Below are positions 62,987-64,000 of a stretch of DNA of 64,000 bases, piece by piece. Source of the DNA: Amycolatopsis granulosa (lineage in GTDB: Bacteria; Actinomycetota; Actinomycetes; Mycobacteriales; Pseudonocardiaceae). Location: NCBI RefSeq assembly GCF_011758745.1, contig NZ_JAANOV010000001.1, forward strand, positions 2,046,001 through 2,110,000, in the 5' to 3' direction. The notes beneath the pieces were generated by a model. The model had not been told where the DNA came from, made no database searches, and was given only the letters and a program-made list of their open reading frames with translations. Each line of letters starts with the position of its first letter. The first letter of the stretch is position 1. Position numbers and translations under genes: made by a program.

Positions 62987-63682
62987 GTGGGTGAAGCGAG
63001 GACGAGCCGCCGGGAACGGCTGCGGACGGAGACGGCGCGCGAGATCAAGGCGATCGCGCTGGAGCTGATGGCCAAGGGCGGGCCGGACGCCATCTCCCTG
63101 CGCGCCATCGCGCGGGAGATGGGCATGACCGCCGGCGCGATCTACGGCTACTACCCCACCCGGGACGACCTGGTCACGACGCTGATCTCGGACGTCTACA
63201 CCTCGCTCCTGGACGCCGTGGAGCGGGCGCGGGACGCGGTGCCCGCCGACGATCCGGGCGGGCGGATCCTGGCCTGGGGCCGGGCGCTGCGGCGGTGGTC
63301 ACTGGACAACCCGGAGGGGTTCCGCCTCGTCTACGGCGACCCGGTGCCCGGCTACCGCCCGCCGGACGGTGGCGCAGCGGCCGACGCCGGGCTCCGCGCG
63401 TGCGCGGGACTGACCGGGCTGGTCGCCGCCGCGTGGCCGTCGATGGGAGCGCCGCCGGACGAGTTCACCTGGGCGGACTTCGGCCCCGAGCTGGTGCGGC
63501 ACATGCACGAGGAGTTCCCCGGCCTGCCGCCCGCCGTGCTGGCGCTGTCGCTGCGGACGTGGGGCCGGATGCACGGCCTGATCACGCTCGAGGTCTACGG
63601 GCACCTCGGTCCGCAGGTCACCGACGCGGAGAAGCTGTACGAGTCCGAGCTGCGGGACCTGGTCCGCTCGCTGGGGTGGTGA
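62987..63682 (+). CDS. TetR-family transcriptional regulator
   Basis: A 231-residue repressor. The helix-turn-helix is at residues about 25-60 (PDAISLRAIAREMGMTAGAIYGYYPTRDDLV), followed by a C-terminal WHG/TetR_C_33-like ligand domain with FTWADFGPELVRHMHEEFPGL. Start GTG 62987; TACAGT lies 6 nt upstream at 62975-62980, so the mRNA is probably leaderless. It very likely represses itself and the divergent quinone reductase gene through the palindrome at 62928-62944. Confidence 0.92.
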   Translation: MGEARTSRRERLRTETAREIKAIALELMAKGGPDAISLRAIAREMGMTAGAIYGYYPTRDDLVTTLISDVYTSLLDAVERARDAVPADDPGGRILAWGRALRRWSLDNPEGFRLVYGDPVPGYRPPDGGAAADAGLRACAGLTGLVAAAWPSMGAPPDEFTWADFGPELVRHMHEEFPGLPPAVLALSLRTWGRMHGLITLEVYGHLGPQVTDAEKLYESELRDLVRSLGW

Positions 63683-63703
63683 CCGCGCCACGCCGGTGGT
63701 CGT

Positions 63704-64000
63704 TCACAGCCGCTGGGACACCCCGGCCAGCCACACCCGCACGGGCCGCGCCAGAGCCGTGATGTCCGTCAGCGGATCGCCGTCCACCAGCAGCAAGTCG
63801 GCGTCGAAACCGGGCCGGATGCGGCCCTTGTGGCCGCCCAGGCCGGCCACGTCCGCGGCCACCGAGGTCGCCGAGGCAAGGGCCGCCGCGGTGGCGACAC
63901 CCCCGTCCACCAGCCATTCCACCGAGCTCGCGACCATGCCGTGTGGTTTGGCCGGGGAGATGCCCGAATCGGCGCCGGACACGATCCGCACCCCGGCGCC
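63704..64000 (-). CDS. Amidohydrolase, C-terminal fragment (cut by window edge)
   Basis: Only the last 98 residues are present. The ending ASATSVAADVAGLGGHKGRIRPGFDADLLLVDGDPLTDI is the typical C-terminal part of metal-dependent amidohydrolases of the imidazolonepropionase/prolidase-like group; ISGADSGISP just before it matches the TDSG/GSDxG metal-site strand. The start lies beyond position 64000. Substrate unknown. Confidence 0.85.
   Translation of the reverse strand, partial: GAGVRIVSGADSGISPAKPHGMVASSVEWLVDGGVATAAALASATSVAADVAGLGGHKGRIRPGFDADLLLVDGDPLTDITALARPVRVWLAGVSQRL

Overview
The window is a high-GC actinobacterial chromosome segment. The order of its left third, the GTG/TTG start usage, several apparently leaderless promoters (a -10 hexamer 5-6 nt before the start codon), an Arg/Gly/Asp-rich insertion in Rho and an F420-type LLM oxidoreductase all point to the Pseudonocardiales. 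An Amycolatopsis-like organism is my best guess, but this is inference. No insertion sequence, phage gene, CRISPR array or rRNA was seen, and no gene looks frameshifted.

Left block, about 1-19.4 kb, almost all on the minus strand, is conserved housekeeping synteny. Read in the direction of transcription it runs argS, lysA, hom, thrC, thrB, rho, rpmE, prfA, prmC, sua5 (threonylcarbamoyl-AMP synthase), a WecA/MraY-type GlcNAc-1-phosphate transferase, atpI, then the F1Fo ATP synthase genes atpB-E-F-H-A (atpA runs off the left edge). Two plus-strand genes interrupt it: an alpha/beta hydrolase and a small secreted NlpC/P60-like protein.

Transition, 19.4-22.2 kb: a DUF3105-DUF305 pair, a cation diffusion facilitator with a DtxR/IdeR-like box abutting its promoter, and tRNA-Arg(CCG).

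Accessory block, 22.3-48.9 kb: many short regulator-enzyme units. These are a CGNR regulator divergent from an epoxide hydrolase with two matching operators, a P450 with three 11-bp-spaced direct repeats in its promoter, a MocR regulator divergent from a LysE exporter and a free-standing B3/B4 tRNA-editing-like protein, a PadR-flavin monooxygenase pair, a glutathione-independent formaldehyde dehydrogenase, a free-standing LigD-type polymerase domain, and a GlxA-type AraC regulator with a cysteine-desulfurase-like protein.

The most distinctive part is 38.5-47.7 kb. It encodes an NCS1 (CodB/hydantoin permease type) transporter, a HyuA-type hydantoinase/oxoprolinase subunit without HyuB, two adjacent DUF917 (S-methyl-thiohydantoin desulfurase family) proteins, an SDR whose active-site Lys is Asn, a convergent D-glutamate-cyclase/DUF1445 protein, a third divergent DUF917 protein and a PucR regulator. 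The genes are tightly packed with stop-start overlaps, so I read this as a catabolic operon system for a hydantoin- or thiohydantoin-like heterocycle.

Right block, 47.9-64 kb: an F420-type oxidoreductase, a STAS protein plus a GAF-PP2C-ATPase fusion (a partner-switch unit), a ParC/ParE-type topoisomerase IV pair, an RluA pseudouridine synthase, a large methyltransferase-GT2-GT4 fusion followed by an acyltransferase, a hemerythrin, a TetR/quinone-reductase divergon with a perfect operator, and the end of an amidohydrolase cut by the right edge.
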